DNA of 49,894 nucleotides from Candidatus Thalassarchaeaceae archaeon (GCA_030748775.1 JASMLH010000008.1:1-49894), one strand, 5' to 3'. Positions 1 to 10,718 are shown, counted from the stretch's first letter. A program made the numbers and translations. The notes: generated from the sequence alone by a model not told the origin.

Positions 1-2763
1 CGTGGTCAGGTTGTACCTTGCTATGCCGATGTTCTCGAATCCCAGGTATACGACGTCCCCAACCTTGGCAATCCTGGCCCTCTCGGTGTCGTCTCCGGCA
101 GTCCAAACGTCTACCACGGTGCCGTTTGCAGTGTTAATCACTGCTGCGCCCTCGAAGGTTCCCGCGTACAGTAGGTCTGTCCCTATTGGCACGACGGAAA
201 TTACGAACCTAGAAGGCATCCCGTCTCCCTGGCCACCGCCCCCGCCACCGGAAGTCCAGCAGTCCTCGAGTTCGATGGAGGGTTGGTTCGCCGTTGGCCA
301 GTTCCACATGCATGCTCCTCTGTTGGTTCCGGCGTAGATTCCGTTGCCATCGCTTGAAACGTCGTAGAACTCGTATGGGTCATTGTTCCACCCGGGTATG
401 CTGGTCGGAAGCATCTCCCACGAGGTTCCGTCCCACCTGGCGAGTCCGCCGTTGCTGTTTGCTCCCGAGTTCTGTACTTCCGAGCCTATTAGCAGGCCAC
501 CGTAGTAGTCTATCCCGAGGGTGTTAACGTCAGCGTCGGGGATTCCGTTCGGATCGTCGGGAGTCCAAAGGTCGATAATGTCGCTAGTCAGCCTATCGAT
601 AATCAGAACCCCCAGGCCCGGGAGTCCCAGGTATATCTTGTCCCCATCTACAGCTAGGGGGGTTTCATCCAGGTTGTCGACCTCGAGGGACTGCCATGAC
701 CCGATGATGGTGGGGCCGCTCAGGTCAATCCTCATCACCCCCTGGTCGCCGGTCGCTATGTACGCAACTCCGTACCTCGTTGCGATGTCCCGGACAGAGT
801 CCGAGTCGAGTCCGTTCGATGTTGAGAATGTCTCCACGACCTGCTGAAGAGAGGTCGAATACAGGGATACCCCCGTCTCTAGGTGCCCTATCACCAGGAT
901 GTCGTTGCTGGCATCGTAGGCCATGCTGGTAACGTAGGAGGAGCTGAGTCCCTGAATGTCCCCGTAGTAAGAGCCGTCCAGGTTGCTTAGCCTGTGCGTT
1001 CCGCTTCCCGTGGTACTGACCCAGACCCATCCGTTCTCGTCCTGGATGATGGCTGTGATCGACCCCGGGTCGGATACGTGTTCTCCAAGGTCGAACGGAG
1101 CCTTCCATATTCCGGCCCTCTTGTCCATCATATCGATCACGCTGCCCGAGGAAATCCAGAACTCGCCGCCCTGACCGTCATCGATGATGGCTGTGACCTG
1201 GGCGTCGTCTATGGAGGGACTGCTTACCACTGCCATGTTCCCATTCGAGGTGTCCTCCATGACCCGGCCCAGAGTCCCTGAACCGTCGCTGACTAGCGCC
1301 ATGGACGAGGCCGGAGCCCTATCTGGCCCGCTAGGCCAGCCGCTGATCGTTACTCCCTGGCCAGAGAGTCCGAGGTCGGAAAGCGAAATCTCGGATTGGA
1401 AAAGTAGCGAGTCGGTGTCGTATGCCTGAACCTGGTCCTCACCTAGGATGTGAAGCCAGCCGGGAGTGGCTGCAAGGCCGATGACCGTATCGGAAACCAG
1501 CCAGTTACTAGATGACCAGGAAGAGAGCCAAGTTGAGGAAGAGAGGTCCAGCCTGTCTATTCCTGAGTCCGATGTGGCGATGTAGAGGACGTCCTCGGCT
1601 ATCGAGATGTCCGATATGGAGTCACCCGAGAGGAAGTTCGATGACCCCCAGGCCGTATTCCTATCGATGACCACCGTCGAGGAGTCACTCGATGAGACAT
1701 TGTAGTTGATGCTGTGGATCCCGTGTTCCTCGGTTGCTACGAACAAATTCCTGCCATCGACTTGGAGCCTCACAGGGACCTCCACATCTGAGCCTAAGCA
1801 GAACTCCAGGGATTTCCAGTTGGACCCCTTAGTCGATGCCAGGTAGTGTAGGGTGCAGTCGGTGGCTGCCCAAACCACGCCAAACACATCTACCGTCATC
1901 CCAAGTATCGGCTCGGAGCTGGTGGTGTTTACGTCCTCTGGGAACCCTGAGATTTCGCTCGAGTCGCTAAGCCTTGTAGCTGAGACGTTGCCCCTCGAGT
2001 CTCCGACGTACAGAGTGTCCCGATTTGCGTCCACGACCAGAGACGTTCCTGAAACCCCTGTGATAATGTCGATGATGCGCTTGTTTGCGTTGTCATCGAG
2101 ATGTAGTAAATCGTCATCGACCAGGAGGTATAGCCTGCCATCAATTGGGTTGTAGCCACTGTCGTGCACTGTAACGTTTAGCGGATTGAAGGAGAGCTTA
2201 GGGTCTACTGGCCTCAGGGCCTCGATGACCAGGTCAGTTATCTCTATCCCAGTTGGGAGGTGCCAGGATGCATCGCTGACAGTGTTCGGCTTTAGTGAGG
2301 TATCGAGGATACCTCCTGTAACCGTTGGAGGGTTATTCGAGAATGCGTCTTGCCTACCAAGGTCCCCCTGGCCACTCCAGTCCAGAATCTGGGTCTGAGT
2401 GTTCATTATGGCGAGTTGTGGTTGGTTGGCCCAGTATCCCTCGCTCCCATTGACTGCAATTTCCAGAGTGAGGTTGCTGATTATAGAGCCAGGAGCGAAC
2501 TCGAGCATCAGATCTGCGTAGGCGGGTGTTCCATTCTCCGGGTCGGAGCCCACGGCGTCCAAATCTATCCACCCAGTATCGTTACTGCCATTCACGCCCC
2601 AAGATCTAGGGGCTACTCCCTCTGAATGGGGCGTCTCAGAGAGCCTCGTTCGCTCGAAAATCTCCGAAGTCATTGACCCGAAAGGCAGCAGTAACATCAG
2701 CAGTACCAGCAGGCCGGCCTTGGCCTTACGTCTGCGTAGCAGGGTGTTGGGACACACGGGCAC
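1..2763 (-). CDS. Large secreted beta-propeller protein (5' part; continues past the window edge)
   Basis: The reverse strand is open without a stop from a GTG at 2763 to the window edge (921 codons), so the C-terminus is missing. The N-terminus has a basic stretch (LLRRRKAK) followed by a leucine-rich hydrophobic segment (residues about 16-29), which looks like a signal peptide for export. The rest is rich in Asp, Ser, Thr, Gly and aromatic residues. It repeats blade-like units such as DDGQGGEFWISSG, DENGWVWVSTTGSGTH and DQGVMRIDLSG, resembling propellers of the sensor-regulator type. An outer-surface protein that binds ligands or polymers is my inference. GTG 2757 is an alternative start. 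A TATA-like box (TTTCATAAAT on this strand, about 2786-2795) lies about 27 nt before the GTG, which would make the message nearly leaderless. No catalytic residues were recognised. Confidence 0.75.
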   Translation of the reverse strand, partial: MPVCPNTLLRRRKAKAGLLVLLMLLLPFGSMTSEIFERTRLSETPHSEGVAPRSWGVNGSNDTGWIDLDAVGSDPENGTPAYADLMLEFAPGSIISNLTLEIAVNGSEGYWANQPQLAIMNTQTQILDWSGQGDLGRQDAFSNNPPTVTGGILDTSLKPNTVSDASWHLPTGIEITDLVIEALRPVDPKLSFNPLNVTVHDSGYNPIDGRLYLLVDDDLLHLDDNANKRIIDIITGVSGTSLVVDANRDTLYVGDSRGNVSATRLSDSSEISGFPEDVNTTSSEPILGMTVDVFGVVWAATDCTLHYLASTKGSNWKSLEFCLGSDVEVPVRLQVDGRNLFVATEEHGIHSINYNVSSSDSSTVVIDRNTAWGSSNFLSGDSISDISIAEDVLYIATSDSGIDRLDLSSSTWLSSWSSSNWLVSDTVIGLAATPGWLHILGEDQVQAYDTDSLLFQSEISLSDLGLSGQGVTISGWPSGPDRAPASSMALVSDGSGTLGRVMEDTSNGNMAVVSSPSIDDAQVTAIIDDGQGGEFWISSGSVIDMMDKRAGIWKAPFDLGEHVSDPGSITAIIQDENGWVWVSTTGSGTHRLSNLDGSYYGDIQGLSSSYVTSMAYDASNDILVIGHLETGVSLYSTSLQQVVETFSTSNGLDSDSVRDIATRYGVAYIATGDQGVMRIDLSGPTIIGSWQSLEVDNLDETPLAVDGDKIYLGLPGLGVLIIDRLTSDIIDLWTPDDPNGIPDADVNTLGIDYYGGLLIGSEVQNSGANSNGGLARWDGTSWEMLPTSIPGWNNDPYEFYDVSSDGNGIYAGTNRGACMWNWPTANQPSIELEDCWTSGGGGGGQGDGMPSRFVISVVPIGTDLLYAGTFEGAAVINTANGTVVDVWTAGDDTERARIAKVGDVVYLGFENIGIARYNLTT

Positions 2764-2785
2764 GAAATCGACCCCTCGATGTGCG

Positions 2786-2795
2786 ATTTATGAAA
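2786..2795 (-). promoter_or_regulatory. TATA-like box for the secreted propeller gene
   Basis: The reverse strand reads TTTCATAAAT about 27 nt before the GTG at 2763, the usual archaeal distance from TATA box to transcription start. This supports a leaderless or near-leaderless message. The rest of the 2764-2947 gap shows no convincing gene. Confidence 0.4.
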
Positions 2796-2947
2796 GGTAT
2801 GGGTAGACGACTGCGACTTGCTCACCGAGAATTGGGCGAATGCCCGGAAATATCGTTTCCAATGCATTGTTGGCCGATAATCTTCCGATTAGCAATAGGA
2901 TAGCATCATAGGAGATGGTCAGGCCGGGGCACCCGAGAGGTGGGCCT

Positions 2948-5236
2948 GTGGACAACAAGCAACTGCGCGACGACGCGCTGAACTACCATTCATCCGACCC
3001 CCCAGGGAAGGTCACGGTAGTCCCAACCAAGCCCCATGGAACCCAAAGGGAGCTTTCTCTTGCATATTCACCCGGGGTTGCTTACCCCTGCCAGGAAATC
3101 AAGGATACGCCTGATGACGTGTACAAGTACACCTCCAAGGGAAATCTGGTTGCAGTGATTAGCAATGGGACCGCTGTTCTCGGCCTGGGTGACATTGGCG
3201 CTCTGGCCAGCAAACCCGTAATGGAGGGCAAGGGACTTCTGTTCAAGGCATTCGCAGACATCGACGTTTTCGACATAGAGGTCGACAGGACGGATGTGAA
3301 TCAATTCGTGGATGCCGTCAAGGCCATCGCACCGACCTTTGGCGGAATCAACCTAGAAGACATTGGGGCCCCAGAGTGCTTCGAGATTGAGAAGAGGCTG
3401 GTGGAGGAGCTGGACATACCCGTCATGCACGACGACCAGCATGGTACAGCGATAATCTCCGGTGCTGCTCTTCTGAACGGCCTTGAGGTAGTGGAGAAGG
3501 ACATCGGAGACGTGCAGGTGGTAATCCTGGGAGCAGGCGCATCTGCGATTTCTTGCGCTAAGCATTACCTTAGGCTGGGAGTTTCTCCTGAAAACCTGGT
3601 AATGGCCGACTCGAAGGGCATTATCACGACAAACAGGGCAGAGAAAGGCGAGTTGAATGAATACAAGTCTGCTTTCGCCAGGGACCTAGATGATGGTGGC
3701 GTCGAGGATGCCATGGATGGGGCTGACGTTTTCCTCGGACTGTCCAAGGGTGGATTGGTTTCTCCTGAAATGATCAGCAAGATGGCCAAAAGGCCCCTTG
3801 TTTTCGCACTGGCAAATCCCGATCCTGAGATAACCCCCGAGGAAGTAATGAGCGTCAGAGAAGACGCCATTGTTGCCACTGGCAGGTCTGACTACCCCAA
3901 CCAGATCAACAACGTACTGGGTTTCCCCTACATCTTCAGGGGGGCTCTGGATGTCAGGGCCACAGAGATTACCGAGGGAATGAAAATGGCCGCAACTAAC
4001 GCTCTAGCTCAGCTGGCAAAGGAACCGGTTCCTGACGATGTGCTATCGGCCTACGGAGGAGAGCAGATGCAATTCGGGCCAGAGTACCTCATTCCGAAGC
4101 CATTCGATGCAAGGGTGCTAATCTGGGAAGCTAGCGCAGTAGCCGAAGCGGCAGTTGAAGAAGGCGTTTCCAGGCTATCGGCAGAAGAGTTCGATGCTGA
4201 GGAATACAGGGAGGAGCTGGAGGCGAGGCTTGGGCTCACTAGATCAATAATGAGGAGAGTCATCAACCAGGCAAAGAGGGACCAGAAGAAGATAGTGTTC
4301 TGCGAAGGCGAGGACCCCACAATTCTCAAAGCGGCTGCTCAGTGCATCGCAGAGGGGATTTGCAAGCCTATCCTTCTTGGTCAGGTCGATAGGATCGAGG
4401 CCGGTAAAGAAGAATTGGGGCTGGAATTCGAGTGTGAAACGATTGACGTCAGGTATGATTCCCGAAGAAGGACAGATTACGCGGACGAGCTGCACCGCCT
4501 AAGGGGCCGAAGGGGGCTGACAAGGGACGATGCTGTTCGCCAGCTAAAGTCTGCGACGTACTTCGCGCCCATGATGGTCAGGATGAGGGACGCAGATGGA
4601 TATCTGGGTGGTGTCTCTCACCACTATCCCGACATAGTAAGGCCGTGCCTGCAAGTGATTGGTCCCGACCCGGATTCCCATAGAATCGTCGGGATGTACA
4701 TGATGACCGTGAATGGCCAGTTGTTGTTCATTGGAGATGCAACCATCAACATATACCCCGACTCGCGTACCCTCGCTGAGATCGCTATTCAGACGGCAAA
4801 GGTTGCCAGAAGGTTCGGCGTGAAGCCAAAGGTTGCAATGCTCTCATTCTCAAACTTCGGAACCTCGGAAGAGATGAGGACTGACAGGATCGAAGAGGCC
4901 ATTGAGATGGTCAGGGAAATGGAGCCGGATTTGATCATTGACGGTCCCATGCAAGCGGATACCGCATTAGTTCCGGATATCCAGGATGACTTCCCGTTCA
5001 TGTCCTTCAAGGGACCTGCAAACGTTCTCATTTGCCCTAATCTGGCATCTGCAAACATCGCCTACAAGTTGCTTCAGAGAATCGCTGGGGCAGAGATGAC
5101 TGGCCCGATTCTAGAAGGCCTCTCTAGACCTGCTCACGTTCTACAGAGGGGAGACAGTGTGAGAGAGGTTGTTCACATGGCAGCGATATGCGCAGTTGAC
5201 GCTCAGAGAGACGCTAAGCAGAGGCTAATCGACTAG
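2948..5236 (+). CDS. maeB: NADP-type malic enzyme with C-terminal phosphotransacetylase-like domain
   Basis: Oxidative decarboxylation of malate to pyruvate with reduction of NAD(P). The first ~425 residues match the MaeB catalytic part: [19 protein letters not shown] near the N-terminus, MHDDQHGTA at about 158-166, and a Rossmann motif ILGAGASA at about 194. From about residue 430 a phosphotransacetylase-like domain follows ([20 protein letters not shown]); in the MaeB family this domain is usually regulatory (acetyl-CoA sensing) and not catalytic. I chose GTG 2948 because GAGAGGTG precedes it and the protein then begins [14 protein letters not shown] like other MaeB proteins. ATG 2915 is an in-frame alternative. 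At 762 residues it has the normal family length. Its 3' end overlaps the convergent pckA gene by 12 bp. Together the two enzymes link C4 acids to pyruvate and PEP. Confidence 0.96.
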   Translation: MDNKQLRDDALNYHSSDPPGKVTVVPTKPHGTQRELSLAYSPGVAYPCQEIKDTPDDVYKYTSKGNLVAVISNGTAVLGLGDIGALASKPVMEGKGLLFKAFADIDVFDIEVDRTDVNQFVDAVKAIAPTFGGINLEDIGAPECFEIEKRLVEELDIPVMHDDQHGTAIISGAALLNGLEVVEKDIGDVQVVILGAGASAISCAKHYLRLGVSPENLVMADSKGIITTNRAEKGELNEYKSAFARDLDDGGVEDAMDGADVFLGLSKGGLVSPEMISKMAKRPLVFALANPDPEITPEEVMSVREDAIVATGRSDYPNQINNVLGFPYIFRGALDVRATEITEGMKMAATNALAQLAKEPVPDDVLSAYGGEQMQFGPEYLIPKPFDARVLIWEASAVAEAAVEEGVSRLSAEEFDAEEYREELEARLGLTRSIMRRVINQAKRDQKKIVFCEGEDPTILKAAAQCIAEGICKPILLGQVDRIEAGKEELGLEFECETIDVRYDSRRRTDYADELHRLRGRRGLTRDDAVRQLKSATYFAPMMVRMRDADGYLGGVSHHYPDIVRPCLQVIGPDPDSHRIVGMYMMTVNGQLLFIGDATINIYPDSRTLAEIAIQTAKVARRFGVKPKVAMLSFSNFGTSEEMRTDRIEEAIEMVREMEPDLIIDGPMQADTALVPDIQDDFPFMSFKGPANVLICPNLASANIAYKLLQRIAGAEMTGPILEGLSRPAHVLQRGDSVREVVHMAAICAVDAQRDAKQRLID

Positions 5237-6832
5237 GATTGGCTTTGGGCCTGCCTGCTGTACCTCTTCGGAACACCCGGATGAGAACTGCTCGAAGTTC
5301 TCGATGAACATCTGGGCCAGGAGATTTGCGGTCCCGTCGAACTTCTTCTTGTCGTGCCAAGTCTCCCTTGGCTGCAGAATCGAATCCGGTACCCCCTCGC
5401 ATGCCAGGGGAACCGAGAATCCGAACCTCTCGTCGGTAACGAACACCACGTCGTCCAGATCCCCTCTCAATGCTGCATTGAGGAGGGCCCTCGTCCACTT
5501 GATCTTGATCCTGCTGCTGTCTCCGTATCCTCCGGCCACCCATCCTGTGTTTATCATCCAGCACTTGGCTTCATGCCTCTTGATCTTCTCAGATAGGAGA
5601 TCTGCGTAGACGCTGGGGTGCCTGGGCATGAACGGGGCTCCGAAGCATGTTGAGAAAGTCGCCTGGGGCTCGCTAATTCCGACCTCCGTGCCAGCAACCT
5701 TTGCCGTGTATCCAGAGATGAAGTGGTAGGCTGCTTGCTCCGGAGTTAGGCGTGAGAGGGGCGGGAGGACGCCAAATGCATCGCAAGTCAGGAAAACCAC
5801 GTTCTTCGGATGGCCGGCCATGGAATCCTGGGTCCTGTTCTCGATGGACTCAATTGGGTAAGACCCCCTCGTGTTCTGAGTAAGCGATCCGTTCTCGAAG
5901 TCAGGTGTTCCATCAGCATTCAATACTACGTTTTCTAGAATTGAGCCTGGCATCCTAGTAGTCGCAAAAATTGCTGGCTCGTCCTCCTCGGATAGGCCGA
6001 TTAGCTTGGCATAGCATCCCCCTTCAAAATTGAATACTCCGTCATCGGACCAACCGTGCTCGTCGTCCCCCACCAAGGCCCTGTTGGGATCCGCGGAGAG
6101 AGTCGTCTTTCCAGTCCCCGAAAGACCGAAGAACAACGCAGAATCCTCGCCGTCTGTGTTCGCTGAGCAGTGCATTGGGAGCAACCCCTTCATTGGCAGG
6201 ATGTGGTTCATTATGGTGAATATCGCCTTCTTTATCTCGCCCGCGTAATGTGTCCCCCCGATTATCACAAGTCCTCTATCAAGGGCTAGGATGACGAACA
6301 CATGCGAGTTCGTTCCATCCCTTCCCGGGACGGCCCGAAGACTGGGTGCATGCAGGATTGTAAACTCTGGTTCGTGGGACCCGAGCTCCTCCTCCTCGGC
6401 CCTGACGAACATGTTGTGCATGAATGCGGCATGCCAGGCCTTCTCGGTAACCAGCCTGACAGGCATCCGATGATTCGGGTCGGCCCCGCAGAACGCATCC
6501 TTTACGAACAGGTTTTCGCGAGAATTGAGGTGCCCTCTGACCATTCCAAGTAGGTTCTCGAAGACTTTCGAGTTGGTCGACTTGTTTACTTCCCCCCACC
6601 AGACATCTTCCGCTAGGCCGGGTTCGTCCACAATGAACCTGTCATTCGGAGAACGGCCGGTTCGCTCTCCGGTAGTAGCTAGTAGAACGCCCTGGGAAGT
6701 AAGCCTAGCCTCACCAAGTTCTACTGCGGAAGAGTGCAAATCCTGCCATCCCAAGTTCCAGTGGACCTTCCCAGAGGGGTCCAGTCCGTGAACAGATAGA
6801 GGCACGGCAGTCTCTTGCGAGGAGTCCTGCAT
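5225..6832 (-). CDS. pckA: Phosphoenolpyruvate carboxykinase (ATP)
   Basis: Converts oxaloacetate and ATP to PEP, the entry step of gluconeogenesis. Family signatures are clear: TGERTGRSPNDRFIV near the N-terminus, kinase-1a P-loop GLSGTGKTTLSADP at about 236-249, and kinase-2 LVGDDEHGW directly after it. ATG 6832 gives 535 residues, close to the usual 530-540 for the ATP-dependent family. The frame stays open to 6949, but that stretch does not resemble family N-termini. A GGGGGAAG purine run lies a few bases before the chosen ATG. It converges on maeB and overlaps its last 12 bp. It is divergent from the large membrane protein gene at 6969, with a symmetric sequence between them. ATP-type PEPCK is more common in bacteria and eukaryotic microbes than in archaea, so ancient transfer is plausible. 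Confidence 0.96.
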   Translation of the reverse strand: MQDSSQETAVPLSVHGLDPSGKVHWNLGWQDLHSSAVELGEARLTSQGVLLATTGERTGRSPNDRFIVDEPGLAEDVWWGEVNKSTNSKVFENLLGMVRGHLNSRENLFVKDAFCGADPNHRMPVRLVTEKAWHAAFMHNMFVRAEEEELGSHEPEFTILHAPSLRAVPGRDGTNSHVFVILALDRGLVIIGGTHYAGEIKKAIFTIMNHILPMKGLLPMHCSANTDGEDSALFFGLSGTGKTTLSADPNRALVGDDEHGWSDDGVFNFEGGCYAKLIGLSEEDEPAIFATTRMPGSILENVVLNADGTPDFENGSLTQNTRGSYPIESIENRTQDSMAGHPKNVVFLTCDAFGVLPPLSRLTPEQAAYHFISGYTAKVAGTEVGISEPQATFSTCFGAPFMPRHPSVYADLLSEKIKRHEAKCWMINTGWVAGGYGDSSRIKIKWTRALLNAALRGDLDDVVFVTDERFGFSVPLACEGVPDSILQPRETWHDKKKFDGTANLLAQMFIENFEQFSSGCSEEVQQAGPKPILVD

Positions 6833-6911
6833 CCCACTTCCCCCAACAATCGGGGTGAGCACCAGGCCTTCAAGAGTTCCGGCTTGGAGAATTACACAAA
6901 CTGGGCCATTA

Positions 6912-6947
6912 GCATAATCGAAGTCCCTGTAGGGGATGTGATTATGC
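6912..6947. promoter_or_regulatory. Symmetric divergent promoter/operator between pckA and the membrane protein gene
   Basis: GCATAATC (6912-6919) and GATTATGC (6940-6947) are perfect inverted repeats. They flank a central CCCTGTAGGG (6925-6934) with 5-bp spacers on each side, giving a 36-bp composite palindrome. GATTATGC lies about 25 nt before ATG 6969 and could be its TATA box. Its mirror copy would serve pckA, with a leader of about 60 nt. A paired divergent promoter with a central regulator site is inference. Confidence 0.4.
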
Positions 6948-6968
6948 AATGAAAGCCTTGTTGGCAGG

Positions 6969-9900
6969 ATGATGACGGATGAGGAGCCGGATGACAGGAT
7001 TATCCGCGAGCGTCAATTCAAGAGATCCCCCGGGATAGACATCATTGACCTAAATCAAAATCCTTCTAAGGCAGAAGAGGAGGTTTCTCCGCCAGAAGAC
7101 GAGGCGCTCGGAGACGTATTCGACCCATTCATCGACAAGGGTGGTTCCGCCCCTGGAGCAGTACGCTCGGATGGAACCGTTGCATCGGAACCAGAGAGGG
7201 ACGTTGTGACAGAATTGGCGATTGACGGGGAGAGGAGAGTAAACTGGATCCTGATGGCATCCATGGTAGTGGTCTACAGCGCAATAAGCATCCAAATTGG
7301 TAGGACTCTCGATCCTGTCATGGGCACGTTTGCACTCCTGTTACTGGCATCGATGGGATTCTTGCTGGGTGAGTATTGGGTCCCGAAGGAAGGAATGACC
7401 CTTCTGGGAGTTACATGGGTGATTATCTCGATGAAGGTCCTGTACGGCCTAGCCATAGAACTGAGGCAGTGGGGGGTAATCGACAGTGACCTGTTACTGG
7501 GCATCTCACTATTGGTGCTCGTGGGTCTAAACGTCTACGTCTCGTACAGGCACGACCAGGATGCCATAGCTGCCCAGTCGACCCTGGTCCTGCTTGCAAT
7601 TGGATCTACAGCGGGAACAGAGTTCGGAGAGATGGGGGTGGCTGCAATGATCCTCCTGGCAACAATGCTAGTTCACGGACTGGCTCTGAACAGGCAGTCT
7701 GGAAACCTAGCATCACTAGGAATTGCTTCCTCAAACCTCTGGATTGGGATGCATGCCCTGACCTCTGGATTCGAAATCGGCCAACTTCGAGTACTCTCCC
7801 TCGATTCCCCCTTGCTCCTTTTCATGCTCCTGATGACTGTGACAGCGCTCAACGCAGTAATGGCAGCAAGGTTTGCCCGTGAAGAGAACTGGTTCTCTAA
7901 GGGATTCGAAACCGTCGGACTTGGGAAACCAGGACTTTGGGGGGTCTCGATTTCCCTGGGCATGGTAGGTGCGATCCTGGCCGTTGCTTCGAATCGGGAT
8001 GATGTCGGTTACGCCTTGGGAATGATCACCTTCCTAGGAGGGGCATTCGGGGGTTCATACCTGGTCGTCAGAGGAGTAGAGACACGAAGGGTGGCATTAC
8101 CTCTGGTGTCTTCCGGATTGTTACTTAGCCTGCTACTACTGGGTGGTGACTGGGTTCACGGGTCGCTTGACATCTCTGCCTACCAAGTGTTCACCGTTCT
8201 GGGGTCCTTGATCACGGGGGCGGTAATACTCAGAGACCAAAGCAGCGTTTCCGACCGGGTTTTGTGGGTTGGCGCGATAGCTATTCTCGGGATTCTAGTG
8301 ATTCTTGTACCCGCGGAGTTCTCCGATTCTGGTGGTGATGGAGGAGTCCTACTCCTGGGACTACTGGGGGTACTGCACATTGGCACGGCCATTCTAGCAC
8401 TGACCAGAGATTCTCCCTCGCTAGCTGGGGTGACTGTCCTACTGCCTTGGTCCTGGATGCTAATCGAGGAGGTTGTGCAGGAGTCTTACAGGACCATAAT
8501 GCTAGCCAACGACATTTCAGATCCAGGGGGGATAGTCGAGCTTGCCCCCGGCCCACTGGCAGTTTACCTGAGCCTCTCATGCGTTCTGCTGTATGTTGTG
8601 AATAGCAGGATGGGAGGCAATGGGGTGAACCTAGCTTCGGGTTTTCTAGGGATTACGGAGATTTCTTCCTCAATCAGAGATTCTGGGATTCTACAGTTGT
8701 GGAGCATTGGCCTTTGGCTACCTGCTCTAACAGTCCTATTCATGGCACAGTTCGGCGGCTTCGACTCGGTTACGATAGTTGCAGTAGTTTCTCTTCTGGC
8801 TGGGACGCATGCGTATGCCAGCATCGGCGGGTTGAGGGACGGAGGTGGACGTGGCATAATGTGCGCAATAGCCTTGGTAGCTCTGGTAGTGCAATGGAGG
8901 CATGGTCTAGAACAGGAAATGATGGCTATACTATGCATCACGATAGCTTATCTAGTTCAATTTGGAGAAGAAGAGTTTAGCCTGGGAATGGGGCTTGCAT
9001 CTCTTCCGATTCTGGTAGCGATCACTGACAGGAAGGGACCGGTAACTCTTCAGGAGCCGAATTGGCTGTCAGGAGAGGGTGATGTGCTATCATTCCCAAG
9101 CGTGGAAGTGATGGCAGTTGCTTGCTCTGTGATGTTACTGGCAATTTACCTGCCCAAGGCAGACAAATTGGAGAAGATGCTCCCGGCTGCGGCCTCCTCT
9201 CTAGGACTGATCGTGGTGACCACAGTGCTGGCACTCAATTCAGACGAGGTGAGCGTTGTGGCAGCATCCGTTGCTATGTTCGCCATCACCTCACTCTGGC
9301 TGATTGCTAAGGGGGAGTTGCGATCTGAGTTGAAGACTATGGCTAAGCGCGACAGAGTGCTGGAAGAAGCGGGTTTGGGTGCTGCTGGAACATCTGTGTT
9401 GAATGGTGAAGGCGTTGATTCCTACAACCCAAAAATTGCAGAGATGATGGAACTCAGGAAGAAGAGGAGCCATTTGTCTGAGGCAGCTGAACTGGATGAG
9501 CTACTAACCTCTGACATTAGCCATAGGCCAGTCGTTGGAATGTTCGTCCTCGCGATTGTATTGTCATCCACGACAATCGTGGGTGCGCTATTTGGTTCTA
9601 GTCAGGAGATATGGCCACTATTTCTTCTGGCGTCTGGTGGTTTCTCCGCATTGATTGTCCTATTGATTAGAAACAGGACCCGGGGATTGGAGCTTCACCT
9701 TCCTCACGTTCTGGGAATTGAGATGCCAATAGCGTTCTCCATTGTGGGCATCTCGCTCGCTCTGGTAACTGCGCATGTGATTTCACCCGGGAGTAGCAAT
9801 CAGAATCTGCTAGACTTGGCGGTTCACACAATCCTGATATTGTTACTAGTTATGATTTCCCTGGTCCACCAGAAAAATCTACTAGATAGGATTGCCATTG

Positions 9901-10718
9901 CCATTGACTGGTTTGTATTGCCAATCTTATCCGTGAGGTTTCTGGGTGCTATGCTTGGAGGTGGTCTTCCCGCCCCACTTAGCGTGAGTCCTCTAGAAGG
10001 AGATCTGCTTGAGTGGAAGATGCCTTGGATTCTTCTAGAGATGCTGTTGGTCCTATGCGTCTTCATAGGATTCTGGTTGGATGAGAAGAGGTTGCAAATC
10101 GGTCGAGAACAGCAGACTAATGGAACGGTGATCGGTGCTCGGACGTTTGCTATAGTCATGCTTTCCTTTGGAGTTGCAGGAATACTTGCTGCTGCCAATG
10201 GTTGCTATAGGGGTTGGAAGTCTTCTGAGCCATCGGGCCTAGGAATTTCCCTCCCTGCTGGAATGATTGCTCTGGCTTCCATGGCTTCTTGGAACGGGAT
10301 ACTATGGAACACGATTTTTGAGTTCGTTCTAGCATTCGGACTATTGCTAATTCTTGCATGTCTCCTGACTGTTCCCCTGAAGATGGAAAGGTGGACGGTG
10401 ACGATTGCTGCTGATGGCCACCTATTCGTCATTTCAGGGGCTCTGGGGATGGGTCTGCTCGTACAAATCGAGATGCCGATGCTATTGGTAGCCATGTCAA
10501 CAGTGGTATGGGTAGTGGGAATACTGCAACTCAGGAAGGCAATGAGAATATGGGGGCTAGCAGAGTTGGTCGCAGCTGTACTTTGTTCACTGATTTTCGT
10601 TTCAAGCGAGATCACTCAACCAGAGAACCTGCTAGTAGGGCTAACTGTCCTAGCAATTGAATTGGGGATTGTGGCTTGGCTGGGCTCGGCTAGGCAGGAA
10701 GAACTCGTTAGAGACTAG
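6969..10718 (+). CDS. Very large polytopic membrane protein of unknown function
   Basis: A protein of 1249 residues. The N-terminal ~88 residues are charged and probably cytosolic (MMTDEEPDDRII). From about residue 90 there is a near-continuous series of hydrophobic segments, roughly 30 potential membrane spans by eye. One longer hydrophilic stretch at about 780-850 (KGELRSELKTMAKRD, EAAELDELL) divides the protein into two unequal halves. Short loops, many Gly/Leu/Ile/Val and few conserved-looking charged residues resemble large multi-span proteins such as DUF2339-like families, but I cannot assign a family. The following FKBP-like membrane protein starts 17 bp downstream and is probably co-transcribed. 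Transport, envelope assembly and membrane scaffolding are all possible; none is shown by the sequence. Confidence 0.85.
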   Translation: MMTDEEPDDRIIRERQFKRSPGIDIIDLNQNPSKAEEEVSPPEDEALGDVFDPFIDKGGSAPGAVRSDGTVASEPERDVVTELAIDGERRVNWILMASMVVVYSAISIQIGRTLDPVMGTFALLLLASMGFLLGEYWVPKEGMTLLGVTWVIISMKVLYGLAIELRQWGVIDSDLLLGISLLVLVGLNVYVSYRHDQDAIAAQSTLVLLAIGSTAGTEFGEMGVAAMILLATMLVHGLALNRQSGNLASLGIASSNLWIGMHALTSGFEIGQLRVLSLDSPLLLFMLLMTVTALNAVMAARFAREENWFSKGFETVGLGKPGLWGVSISLGMVGAILAVASNRDDVGYALGMITFLGGAFGGSYLVVRGVETRRVALPLVSSGLLLSLLLLGGDWVHGSLDISAYQVFTVLGSLITGAVILRDQSSVSDRVLWVGAIAILGILVILVPAEFSDSGGDGGVLLLGLLGVLHIGTAILALTRDSPSLAGVTVLLPWSWMLIEEVVQESYRTIMLANDISDPGGIVELAPGPLAVYLSLSCVLLYVVNSRMGGNGVNLASGFLGITEISSSIRDSGILQLWSIGLWLPALTVLFMAQFGGFDSVTIVAVVSLLAGTHAYASIGGLRDGGGRGIMCAIALVALVVQWRHGLEQEMMAILCITIAYLVQFGEEEFSLGMGLASLPILVAITDRKGPVTLQEPNWLSGEGDVLSFPSVEVMAVACSVMLLAIYLPKADKLEKMLPAAASSLGLIVVTTVLALNSDEVSVVAASVAMFAITSLWLIAKGELRSELKTMAKRDRVLEEAGLGAAGTSVLNGEGVDSYNPKIAEMMELRKKRSHLSEAAELDELLTSDISHRPVVGMFVLAIVLSSTTIVGALFGSSQEIWPLFLLASGGFSALIVLLIRNRTRGLELHLPHVLGIEMPIAFSIVGISLALVTAHVISPGSSNQNLLDLAVHTILILLLVMISLVHQKNLLDRIAIAIDWFVLPILSVRFLGAMLGGGLPAPLSVSPLEGDLLEWKMPWILLEMLLVLCVFIGFWLDEKRLQIGREQQTNGTVIGARTFAIVMLSFGVAGILAAANGCYRGWKSSEPSGLGISLPAGMIALASMASWNGILWNTIFEFVLAFGLLLILACLLTVPLKMERWTVTIAADGHLFVISGALGMGLLVQIEMPMLLVAMSTVVWVVGILQLRKAMRIWGLAELVAAVLCSLIFVSSEITQPENLLVGLTVLAIELGIVAWLGSARQEELVRD

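Noticed and set aside
6833-6949. N-terminal extension of PEP carboxykinase from ATG 6949
   Set aside because: It does not resemble the family, would exceed the usual length and includes the symmetric promoter element.
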